The notes beneath the pieces are model-generated. The model did no database searches, was not told the origin of the DNA, and was given only the letters and a program-made list of their open reading frames with translations. From contig CALBPV010000001.1 of assembly GCA_937899265.1 (NCBI GenBank), positions 1 through 59,864 of the forward strand: a stretch of 59,864 nucleotides of DNA. The letters run 5' to 3'. The translations under genes were made by a program, and so were the position numbers. The DNA is from an uncultured Bacteroidales bacterium. GTDB taxonomy: Bacteria; Bacteroidota; Bacteroidia; Bacteroidales; UBA3663. Positions 16,144 to 24,115 of this stretch are shown here, piece by piece (position 1 is the stretch's first letter; every line of letters begins with the position of its first letter).

Positions 16144-18015
16144 TTATTTTATAACGGTGCCGCGGAACTTCTTGCCCTTCTTGAGGTCGGCTCCGAAATA
16201 GAAGCCCGGTTGCGGAGGTTGGTTGTAGGCTACGTTCTGGGTAGTGAGACAGAGGCGGTAGGGCGGATCCTGGAGGAAGGTCCAGAAACGATATTGCGTG
16301 GGGAAGGGTGTCACGTAGAGGCGCAGGTGTTCCTGATCGAGTGTGGGGAGCAGTACTTCTTCGCGCCAGTCGCCCAGTATGTCGCCTTCGATGCAGGGAT
16401 TGGATTTCGTGCCGTTGATTCGGTTGACACCTTCGAATCTCACGATTGTTTCAGCTTCTCCCTTTTCCCAGTTCCACTTGGTAATCGTGGTGCCGTCGTA
16501 GAGTTCGCGCAGCACATCCCCGTCCCACCATACAGCCATGTTGATTGAGAGGTTCTTGGGTTCTTTGCAGACGACCTGTCCGTAGGGCGAGCGAATACCG
16601 TCGGAGGCTATCGACCACATCTCGACACCCACTGATGTAGGGTCGATGTCGGCGGCCATGCCTCGGCCTACGTCGATGTTGGATGGAATCTGGAAGAACC
16701 GGCGCCCGGTGGTGGCATCGCGCAAGGTGGAGCCGTCGCGGCTGTTCTCGTGCACGTCCCAGACCTGCAGAGCCTCGGAGTTGGGGAAGAAGGCGGTTAC
16801 ATGGATGGCATCTCCGTGGCCTGTTTTGGCGCAGTGGAGTCCGGTTCCGTCATTGTTCACGGCCATGGAGCCGTAGATGATTTCGTCGCATCCGTCGCCA
16901 TCGACATCGGCGACGCTGAGGTTATGGTTGCCCTGTCCGGCATATCCTTCCCATCCGTTGTCGGTGTCGAAGACCCAGCGCGATTTGAGATTCTGTCCGT
17001 CCCAATCCCAGGCAGCGAGCACGGTGCGGGTGTAGTAGCCGCGGCACATCACCACCGACGGAGTTTTTCCGTCGAGGTAAGCCACGCAGGCCAGGAAACG
17101 GTCCACACGGTTTCCGTATTCGTCTCCCCAGCCGGAGATATTTCCTCGGGCGGGGATGTAATCCACCGTTTGGAGCGCTTTGCCCGTCAGACCCTCGAAC
17201 ACGGTGAGGAATTCAGGACCTTCGAGAATATAACCCGAATTGTTGGCCCAGTCCACATCGGGATCTCCGATGACGGTACCCGTTCCGTCGGTCGTTCCAT
17301 CGGCCGTCTTGCACACCAGCTCGGCCTTTCCGTCGCCGTCGAGGTCATAGACCATAAACTGTGTATAGTGGGCTCCTGCGCGGATGTTGGGACCGAGGTC
17401 GATGCGCCAAAGCTGCTGTCCCGAGAGTTTGTAGCAGTCGAGATAGACATTGCCCGTGTATCCGGCATGCGAGTTGTCGTGGGCATTGGAGGGATCCCAT
17501 TTGAGGATAATTTCGTATTCTCCGTCACCGTCCACGTCTCCTATCGAAGCGTCACCGGCCGAATAGCTGTAGGTCTCGAAGAGGTTGAACCATCCGTCGT
17601 CGGGTCGGTTTATCGGGATGTCTATATATCCTGTTGGCGCATTGGCGGGGAGGATGTATTCGGCCGTATGGAGCCGTTTTTCGAGTTTCTTGACCGTAGC
17701 CGATTGGGCCACGAGTTTATAGGTTGTGGCTTCTGTGCCGTCCCATTCGTCCGTGAAGTAGGTCGATTCGTCGAGGCCGGCGGCTATCTTCTTGCCGTTG
17801 CGATAGAGATCGAAGGTGATGTCCTCGGGGTCTTCACGAAGGTAACGCCAAGTGACCGACACCTGGCTTTCGCTCTGTCGTATGGCCACAAGTCCACGGT
17901 TAAGCTTTTCCATTTGGAGCTGCTCGAAGTTGTAGCGGGGTTGGGCATCACCGCATGCAACCCATCCGAAAAGCAATCCGGCGGAGAGGACGATTGAATT
18001 GATGGTTCGGTTCAT
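16144..18015 (-). CDS. Rhamnogalacturonan lyase, PL11
   Basis: 623 residues, typical for YesW/YesX-type PL11 enzymes, with a signal peptide ending near GDAQ (about 25). Residues about 30-120 are the N-terminal beta-sandwich (RGLVAIRQSESQVSVTWRYL). The eight-bladed propeller follows, with repeated calcium-binding DxDGDG motifs: GDVDGDGEYEIILKWDPSNA, YDLDGDGKAELVCKTADG, ADVDGDGCDEIIYGS. GDWREEVLLP and the C-terminal YNQPPQPGFYFG are PL11 hallmarks. It cleaves the rhamnose-galacturonate backbone by beta-elimination. First gene of the series leading to GH105 and rhaM. Confidence 0.94.
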   Translation of the reverse strand: MNRTINSIVLSAGLLFGWVACGDAQPRYNFEQLQMEKLNRGLVAIRQSESQVSVTWRYLREDPEDITFDLYRNGKKIAAGLDESTYFTDEWDGTEATTYKLVAQSATVKKLEKRLHTAEYILPANAPTGYIDIPINRPDDGWFNLFETYSYSAGDASIGDVDGDGEYEIILKWDPSNAHDNSHAGYTGNVYLDCYKLSGQQLWRIDLGPNIRAGAHYTQFMVYDLDGDGKAELVCKTADGTTDGTGTVIGDPDVDWANNSGYILEGPEFLTVFEGLTGKALQTVDYIPARGNISGWGDEYGNRVDRFLACVAYLDGKTPSVVMCRGYYTRTVLAAWDWDGQNLKSRWVFDTDNGWEGYAGQGNHNLSVADVDGDGCDEIIYGSMAVNNDGTGLHCAKTGHGDAIHVTAFFPNSEALQVWDVHENSRDGSTLRDATTGRRFFQIPSNIDVGRGMAADIDPTSVGVEMWSIASDGIRSPYGQVVCKEPKNLSINMAVWWDGDVLRELYDGTTITKWNWEKGEAETIVRFEGVNRINGTKSNPCIEGDILGDWREEVLLPTLDQEHLRLYVTPFPTQYRFWTFLQDPPYRLCLTTQNVAYNQPPQPGFYFGADLKKGKKFRGTVIK

Positions 18016-18117
18016 AATTTGTATCGTTTTGGAGGGTTATAATCACAAAAGGATAACTTTTTTCGGCAAATATCGTATTTTTTTTGAAATTAAAGCGTTT
18101 AAGTCGGAAAAAAATGA

Positions 18118-18125
18118 TAAATTTG
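18118..18125 (+). promoter_or_regulatory. -7 element of the ferredoxin/polyferredoxin pair
   Basis: TAAATTTG matches TAnnTTTG, 52 bases before the ATG at 18177. That ATG also has a GGAGGTG ribosome binding site (18164-18170), rare in this window. Confidence 0.5.
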
Positions 18126-18176
18126 CACCATTATTAACAATTATGGCACCAAAATATGGGTAATGGAGGTGAAAAA

Positions 18177-18650
18177 ATGAACCGTCGCGAGGCGATTGGA
18201 CGTTTGTTGGGAGGGGCGGCAACAACACTCCTCGTGGCGGGCGGTCTCACGTCGTGTCGCCGGGAAGCCGCATCGTCGGCTCCTTCAGCTTCCGGTCTCA
18301 AGCCCGGCATGGGCAGCGGGTCGGGAGGCAGTCTCCATATTCCCTGTACGGCCTGCGGCGACTGTATGCCCTGCCCTTACGGCGTGGACATCATGGGTTG
18401 TTTTGACGTGTGGAACGATGCTGCCGACAATAACGACCTTCCCGAGCCCAAGCTGCAGGCATCGCCCCGCTTCAAGGGTTATGCACGTACGTTTCTGGCC
18501 GACTATCACAACCGCATTCCCCTGTCCGGCCGTGCCGACCGATGCATCAATTGCCACAAGTGTGAACCGCTGTGTCCGCAGCACATCCCCATCCCCGTGT
18601 TCCTCCGTCAGATGGAGTGGGTAGAACAGAATGCTAAGAAACATACGTAG
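18177..18650 (+). CDS. Tat-type exported ferredoxin stub, like the C-terminal domain of ferredoxin-linked aldo/keto reductases
   Basis: 157 residues from the ATG at 18177, chosen for its Shine-Dalgarno sequence; another in-frame ATG lies at 18156. MNRREAIGRLLGGAATTLLVAGGLTSC has a twin-arginine signal and a lipobox-like cysteine. The rest carries IPCTACGDCMPCPYGVDIMG and, after a spacer, RADRCINCHKCEPLCPQHIPI: two clusters matching the C-terminal end of Bacteroidetes aldo/keto reductases with attached ferredoxin domains. The roughly 280-residue reductase barrel normally in between is missing. It overlaps the next gene by 20 bases, so the two are translated together; likely an electron-transfer partner of that membrane protein. 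Confidence 0.75.
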   Translation: MNRREAIGRLLGGAATTLLVAGGLTSCRREAASSAPSASGLKPGMGSGSGGSLHIPCTACGDCMPCPYGVDIMGCFDVWNDAADNNDLPEPKLQASPRFKGYARTFLADYHNRIPLSGRADRCINCHKCEPLCPQHIPIPVFLRQMEWVEQNAKKHT

Positions 18651-20148
18651 AATACTCGCCCTTTTTGTGTGGTTCACCGCCACACTGACGCTGCTCGGTA
18701 TCGTCCGCGCGGCATGGGTGGGGCGCGTCCAGTTGATTCCTGCCCTCTTGTCGCTCAATGCGGGTCTTTTGGTGTTGCTTGGACTTCTCACCCTTGTCTT
18801 CGGGCGGGTCTATTGTTCGGTACTTTGTCCGTTGGGTATTTTCCAGGACCTCATTGACTGGCTGTCGCGCAGGTTCCGTCGGAAAAGTAACCGGTATGGA
18901 CATCCTCTCTCCGGACATCTTCTGCGGCCTTTATTCTTAATAATAGGAATATGGGGATTTGTCGAGAGCATTCATTGGATTCCGGCCCTTTTGGATCCAT
19001 GGAGTTCATACGGACGCATGGTGACGCAGGGACTGTATCCTGTATGGCTGTGGACCAAGGGACTTTTGGTTTCTTTCAACGGAACGTTCGGCACTTGGTT
19101 CGAGCGCGAGGAGTTTGTGGTTCAGAGCACTCTGGCTTTGGCCATTGCCGCAGCGCTGACGGTTTTTCTGGTTCTCACGTCGTGGATTTGGGGACGTACA
19201 TTTTGCAATACGGTTTGTCCCGTCGGATGGACACTCAGTTGGCTCTCCCGCCTCTCGCTGTTCCGCATTGCCGTTGACCGAAGCCGCTGCAACGGATGCG
19301 GGCGCTGTGAGGCTCGCTGCAAGTCGTCGTGCATAGATGCTGCCCACGGGAAGGTCGATGAGTCGCGTTGTGTTGTTTGTTTCGATTGTGCGGAGGCCTG
19401 CGATCGGGGAGCCGTTGGCTATCGTTTCCGTTATTCGCGTTGTTCGGCTCCTTCCGGAAGCGTCGTTTCTGCCGATGAGAGTCGCCGTCATTTTCTCTCT
19501 GTGGTGGCTACATTGCTGCCCCTTCCCCTGGTGGGCAAGGCGCAGGAAATCATCGAGGAAGGCTGGCTGGAAGACGGTACCTATTACCGGACCGAAAAAC
19601 TCGATGCCGATAGCGAGAAGCGTGTCAAGATTTACGACCGGCAGGGGAGGCTCGTGACCGAACGCTACACCCCCATCATGCCGCCTTCGACCTACGCCAA
19701 CTTCCGCTATCTCAAACTCTGCACGGCCTGTCAGCTATGCGTGGTTCATTGTCCGACCAAGATTCTGCGTCCGGCCACCACCGAATACGGCCCTGCGGGC
19801 ATTCTCGTCCCCACGGTCAACTTCACTACCGGTTATTGCGACCCGGACTGCAACCGTTGTGCGGAGGTTTGTCCCACGGGAGCTATCCAGCATTTCTCGC
19901 TGGCCCGCAAACAGCGTGACAAGATGGGTGTGGCAGTCTTCAACTCCCGCACCTGTGTGGCTGTCACCGACGATGTCGAATGTGATGCCTGTGTGCGTCA
20001 TTGTCCCCGTCAGGCCATTACGACAGTCGTGCGCGGCAACCGTAAAGTTCCCAAGGTTTCGGCCAATCGCTGCACAGGTTGCGGTGCCTGCGAGTTCTAT
20101 TGTCCCGCCTTGCCCAAAGCCATCCATATCGAGGGACTTCTCTCGTAG
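18631..20148 (+). CDS. NapH/CcoG-like membrane polyferredoxin
   Basis: 505 residues. Several membrane helices in the first 200 residues frame two cysteine motifs of the NapH/NosR type: YCSVLCPLGIFQD (about 61-73) and FCNTVCPVGWTLS. Then come ferredoxin clusters CNGCGRCEARCKSSC and CVVCFDCAEACDRGAVG, and a second hydrophobic piece after SRRHFLSVVATLLPLPLVG. The C-terminal block carries four further cysteine groups (CTACQLCVVHCPTK, CDPDCNRCAEVCPTG, CDACVRHCPRQ, CTGCGACEFYCPA). Expected to pass electrons across or along the inner membrane. It starts inside the upstream Tat ferredoxin gene. Substrate unknown. Confidence 0.85.
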   Translation: MLRNIRRILALFVWFTATLTLLGIVRAAWVGRVQLIPALLSLNAGLLVLLGLLTLVFGRVYCSVLCPLGIFQDLIDWLSRRFRRKSNRYGHPLSGHLLRPLFLIIGIWGFVESIHWIPALLDPWSSYGRMVTQGLYPVWLWTKGLLVSFNGTFGTWFEREEFVVQSTLALAIAAALTVFLVLTSWIWGRTFCNTVCPVGWTLSWLSRLSLFRIAVDRSRCNGCGRCEARCKSSCIDAAHGKVDESRCVVCFDCAEACDRGAVGYRFRYSRCSAPSGSVVSADESRRHFLSVVATLLPLPLVGKAQEIIEEGWLEDGTYYRTEKLDADSEKRVKIYDRQGRLVTERYTPIMPPSTYANFRYLKLCTACQLCVVHCPTKILRPATTEYGPAGILVPTVNFTTGYCDPDCNRCAEVCPTGAIQHFSLARKQRDKMGVAVFNSRTCVAVTDDVECDACVRHCPRQAITTVVRGNRKVPKVSANRCTGCGACEFYCPALPKAIHIEGLLS

Positions 20149-20217
20149 CCTGTCCCCCCCTAAAATACAGCAAATATTGCATCTTTTCCCCATTGTAATT
20201 CTTCATCATTCCACCGT

Positions 20218-20997
20218 ATGAGTATCATTATTTTATCAGCCCTGCTGCCCGTCATTGTTCTGCTGCGGTTCATCTACCACCAGGACAGCATGAAACCCGA
20301 GCCCACCAACGAGCTCGTCAAAGCCTTCTTCTACGGAGTAGGCTCCATCTTTGTTTCCTTGCTCATTTCCACCCCGATAGCCATCTGGTACGACCCGCCG
20401 GAGACCACCTTCTGGAACGGAGCCTATATTGCCTTTATGGAGGCTGCCGTGCCCGAGGAGACAGCCAAGCTCCTCATGCTATGGCTCTTCCTGCGTCGCT
20501 GTACGGCCTTTGACGAGCACCTTGACGGCATCGTCTATGCCTGTTGTGTGGGCATGGGATTTGCGGCTTGCGAGAATCTGACATACGTCTTCGGCAATCT
20601 CCCCACATGGAGCACGGTTGCCTTGGTACGTGCCTTCCTTTCCGTTCCGGCCCATTTCTTCTTTGCCGTTGCCATGGGTTACTACTACAGCCTCCAGCAT
20701 TGGGATGCCCGCCGGCGCAAGGATAGCGAGATGCCTACCCACGTTTGGCGCTATCGAGTGCTGATGCTTCTTGTCCCCGTGATGCTCCACGGCATCTACG
20801 ACACCCTTTGTTTCGCGAGGAACATCCGCGAGTCTGCCCTCGAGTCGGGCATTCTCCTCTGCGTTCTGTTGGTTTTCTGCTGGTTGATGTGGAAAGGTTC
20901 AAAACGGCGCATCGCCGAGCATTTCGCCACCGACAAGGTTTATTTCGACTTGGGCGAAGACCACGAGACCGGCGAACAAACGCCCGAGGAAGTTTAA
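20218..20997 (+). CDS. PrsW-family intramembrane metalloprotease
   Basis: 259 residues with about seven hydrophobic segments. All four family motifs are visible: E80-E81-T-A-K84 (EExxK), F115-A-A-C-E119-N120 (FxxxEN), S142-V-P-A-H146, and H191-G-I-Y-D195. PrsW of Bacillus subtilis cleaves the anti-sigma factor RsiW in the membrane; other members act on unknown substrates. No sigma/anti-sigma pair is visible nearby, so the target here is unknown. The C-terminal 30 residues are acidic and cytoplasmic-looking. Confidence 0.88.
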   Translation: MSIIILSALLPVIVLLRFIYHQDSMKPEPTNELVKAFFYGVGSIFVSLLISTPIAIWYDPPETTFWNGAYIAFMEAAVPEETAKLLMLWLFLRRCTAFDEHLDGIVYACCVGMGFAACENLTYVFGNLPTWSTVALVRAFLSVPAHFFFAVAMGYYYSLQHWDARRRKDSEMPTHVWRYRVLMLLVPVMLHGIYDTLCFARNIRESALESGILLCVLLVFCWLMWKGSKRRIAEHFATDKVYFDLGEDHETGEQTPEEV

Positions 20998-21031
20998 ACC
21001 TTTTTTCGGTATTCGCGTCATAGGGGTACTT

Positions 21032-24000
21032 ATGACACTTAGAATCCTTTCTCTGCTCTGTCTGTTGTGCTCGTTCGTCGAGATGCATGCAGCCTTCTCC
21101 GTCATGGGACGTGTGTCCTCGGCCACCGACGATACCCCGTTGTCGGGGGCTACTGTGCGGCTGCTTCATCTGCCCGACTCCACCTTTATTGTGGGCGGTT
21201 ATTCCGATGCCAACGGCCTCTTCGTATTGCCCGTCACGCGACTGGAACACAAGTCCGGCAGCACCGAGCGTCTCTGTGTCTATGTGACCTACATGGGTTT
21301 CCAACAGGGGGTAAAAGTTTTCACGGTCCGTTCCACGTCCAAGAATGTGTCCCTGCCCGATATCTATCTTCAGGAGTCGCTCAATGCCATTGCCGAGACG
21401 GTCGTTTCGGCCACGCCTCCGCCCATGCTCATCCGCGAGGATACCATTGAGTACTATGCCGACAGCTACAAGACGCAGCCCGATGCTACGGTAGAGGATT
21501 TGATGAAACGTCTGCCCGGGGTCGAGGTCGCCGAGGACGGCACCATCACAGCCCAGGGCGAAACCGTGCAGCAGGTCTATGTCGATGGAAAGGAATTCTT
21601 CGGACGCAACATCCAAGCCACCACCAAGAACCTCACTGCCGACATGCTTGAGTCGGTTCAGGTGGTCGATATGAAGACCGAAGAGTCGCGTCTCACAGGT
21701 ATTGACGACGGAGAACGGCGCAAGGTCATCAATCTCAAACTCAAACCCAAGATGCGTCGCGGTTGGTTCGGCAATGTGGCCGGTGCCCTCGGCGACGGCA
21801 ACGACATCGATATGCGTTGGGAGACGAGGGGAATGGCCGGCTATTTCCGTGGTAACATGCAGAATGCCCTTGTCGCCTCGGGCGGCAATACCAACAATGC
21901 CGGATTCGGCGACATGGGCGACAATGTGATGGGCTCGTCCTCCATGCGCGGGCGCAGAAACAGCGGACGGCGCGGTGACGGACTCAACACCTCATGGTCC
22001 ACAGGTCTCAACATCAACTACGACGAAGGGAACCGCATGCGCGACCAGAACACTCCCTTCTCTGTGGGCGGCGATGTGCTCTACGGCGGCAGCTCCCAAG
22101 ACGAATACTCGCGCAATCACACCATCAACTATCTCAAGACCGGAAATACGGCCTCCGATTCCTACAACACCGGCAGCAACAACAGTCAGAATGTCCAGCT
22201 CAATGTCAAGTGGGAAAAGTCGTGGGGGGAGAAGGGAGCCCACCGTCTCCAAATCAATCCCACGCTACAGTTCAACCGCACCAAGACCGATGAATGGACC
22301 TCTTCGTTGCGCTACAGGGCAGGCGACGAGATGACGGCGGCTCTCGACACCTTCCACACCGCCTTCCTTTCCCAGTCGGAACGCTCCACCCATTTCGACC
22401 AGCAAGGTCTCCGCTATGGTCTCTCGTCCACCTACAGTTACCAGATGCAGACTTCTCGCGGTCGTCGCCGTTCGTCCGTCACCCTCGATTTCCAAGGTTC
22501 GGTCAACGACGGCGATCAGTACACGCAGTCCTACACTTCGTACGATTCTGCCTACGTGGCCAACCTCTCTCTCAACAGCGACACGGTCATCAATCAGTGG
22601 CAGGAAGAGACCAATCGTCGCAACAGTCTCCGTGTCAGGCTCACCCACATGGAGCCCCTTGCCCCCAACCAGTTCCTCGAACTTTCCCTTTCAGGCAATT
22701 TGGCCGACAGTCATGCCGAACATCTCTATCATTTCCGCAACGGGACAGCCTGGTCCGATTCCGTCAACGGAGTCTCGTCGGCTGCCTACAACTCCGACAC
22801 ACGCACCGTACAGAGTTCTCTCACGGGAACCGTAGCCTATCGTTTTGTCAATACCAAACGGAATCTCAACATCGGCATCGACATCATCCCCCAGAGACAG
22901 CGGTACGAGGATGCCTTCGACCATGACCGGGACTACACGCGTCGCTATGTGAATTATGCGCCACGTCTGGAGTACCGTTACTATTGGGACCGTCGCACTT
23001 ATCTGCGCGTCACTGTCAACGGCAAGACCCAGCAGCCATCGGCCTCCCAGTTGCTGACCCGCAAGAACCAAAGCTCCGCCACCCACGTCTCGCTCGGCAA
23101 CAGCGACCTCGACCCGTCCTACAACATGGACTTGCGCGTCAACTACCGTTCCTTCAATGCCGAGACCTATCGCACCCACGAAGCTACCATCCAGGCACGC
23201 GGGTCGTGGAACAATCTTTCGTCCAAGCGGTGGTACAGTGCCGACCTCCGTACCGACACCACGATGACCGTCAACATTGCCGGTCTCGGTTCGTGGAGTG
23301 TCTCGGGCTCCTATCGCGGTTCCTATCCATTCTACGACAATCTGTGGTATGTGACCACCTACACGCAGGTTTCCTATTCTCTCTCCAAAGGGTATGCCTC
23401 GCTCCAAAGCGCCGACTCCCAAATCAACAAAACAGAGTCCACCTCGGCCTCCGAGCAGGCCGGCATAGCCTATCGCGGGGAGAAACTCAATGTCGAGCTT
23501 CATGCCAATTATGCCATCCAGTATGCCACGGCTTCTGTGGTTTCCAATTCCAGCCTCGGAACCACCCATCGTTTCGGAGGCCGCATGAATGTCTCTTGGC
23601 AACTCCCTTCCCAGTTCCGTCTCTCCACAGATATCAACTATACCGCACGTCGCGGCTATTCCGCAGGTGTCACCCGCAACCAGACCATTTGGAACGCCCA
23701 GCTGTCGCGCACATTCTTGCGCCGTCAGAACCTCTCGGCCTTTGTCAAGGTCTTCGATATCCTGGGGCAGAAGTCCTCAGTTTCGCGTTCCATTTCGGCC
23801 ACCTCGATGGTTGACCGGGAAACGACCACGTTGGGTCGTTATTTCCTGGCAGGCTGTTCGGTGAAGTTCAACCAGATGGGAGGCCGTCGCGGTGGACGCG
23901 GGGGAGGACGCGGGGGAGAGCGCGGCGGCAACCGACGTAACCGCTCCGACGAACCCAACATGATGGGCGGTGCAGGCAGTATGGGCGGCCCCGGCGGCGA

Positions 24001-24094
24001 ACGAGGCACGACTGTCGAGACCCGTACCGACGAGTCCAATGCGGCATCCGGGTCGGCAAGCGGCGGAGTAGGTTCCGGCGGTCCGCAAGATTAA
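21032..24094 (+). CDS. Outer-membrane beta-barrel protein (TonB-receptor-like) with Gly/Arg-rich tail
   Basis: 1020 residues: signal peptide (about 20), carboxypeptidase-regulatory-like beta domain (about 23-115, VMGRVSSATDDTPLSGATV), a plug-like region (about 140-235, TVEDLMKRLPGVEVAEDGTI, VYVDGKEFFGRN) and a long barrel rich in alternating aromatic strands. This is the OMP_b-brl_3 branch of TonB-dependent proteins. Near residue 950, after the barrel, comes a tail of GGRRGGRGGGRGG type, then Met/Gly/Ser/Thr-rich sequence to the end, so the C-terminus is not the usual terminal aromatic strand. It is 21 bases upstream of an MG2-domain protein, probably a functional pair. Confidence 0.85.
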   Translation: MTLRILSLLCLLCSFVEMHAAFSVMGRVSSATDDTPLSGATVRLLHLPDSTFIVGGYSDANGLFVLPVTRLEHKSGSTERLCVYVTYMGFQQGVKVFTVRSTSKNVSLPDIYLQESLNAIAETVVSATPPPMLIREDTIEYYADSYKTQPDATVEDLMKRLPGVEVAEDGTITAQGETVQQVYVDGKEFFGRNIQATTKNLTADMLESVQVVDMKTEESRLTGIDDGERRKVINLKLKPKMRRGWFGNVAGALGDGNDIDMRWETRGMAGYFRGNMQNALVASGGNTNNAGFGDMGDNVMGSSSMRGRRNSGRRGDGLNTSWSTGLNINYDEGNRMRDQNTPFSVGGDVLYGGSSQDEYSRNHTINYLKTGNTASDSYNTGSNNSQNVQLNVKWEKSWGEKGAHRLQINPTLQFNRTKTDEWTSSLRYRAGDEMTAALDTFHTAFLSQSERSTHFDQQGLRYGLSSTYSYQMQTSRGRRRSSVTLDFQGSVNDGDQYTQSYTSYDSAYVANLSLNSDTVINQWQEETNRRNSLRVRLTHMEPLAPNQFLELSLSGNLADSHAEHLYHFRNGTAWSDSVNGVSSAAYNSDTRTVQSSLTGTVAYRFVNTKRNLNIGIDIIPQRQRYEDAFDHDRDYTRRYVNYAPRLEYRYYWDRRTYLRVTVNGKTQQPSASQLLTRKNQSSATHVSLGNSDLDPSYNMDLRVNYRSFNAETYRTHEATIQARGSWNNLSSKRWYSADLRTDTTMTVNIAGLGSWSVSGSYRGSYPFYDNLWYVTTYTQVSYSLSKGYASLQSADSQINKTESTSASEQAGIAYRGEKLNVELHANYAIQYATASVVSNSSLGTTHRFGGRMNVSWQLPSQFRLSTDINYTARRGYSAGVTRNQTIWNAQLSRTFLRRQNLSAFVKVFDILGQKSSVSRSISATSMVDRETTTLGRYFLAGCSVKFNQMGGRRGGRGGGRGGERGGNRRNRSDEPNMMGGAGSMGGPGGERGTTVETRTDESNAASGSASGGVGSGGPQD

Positions 24095-24115
24095 ATACCC
24101 ATTCCTTTATTTTCT

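Noticed and set aside
16750..17997. Plus-strand frame opposite the PL11 lyase
   Set aside because: The lyase motifs on the minus strand are clear; the opposite frame has no recognisable protein.
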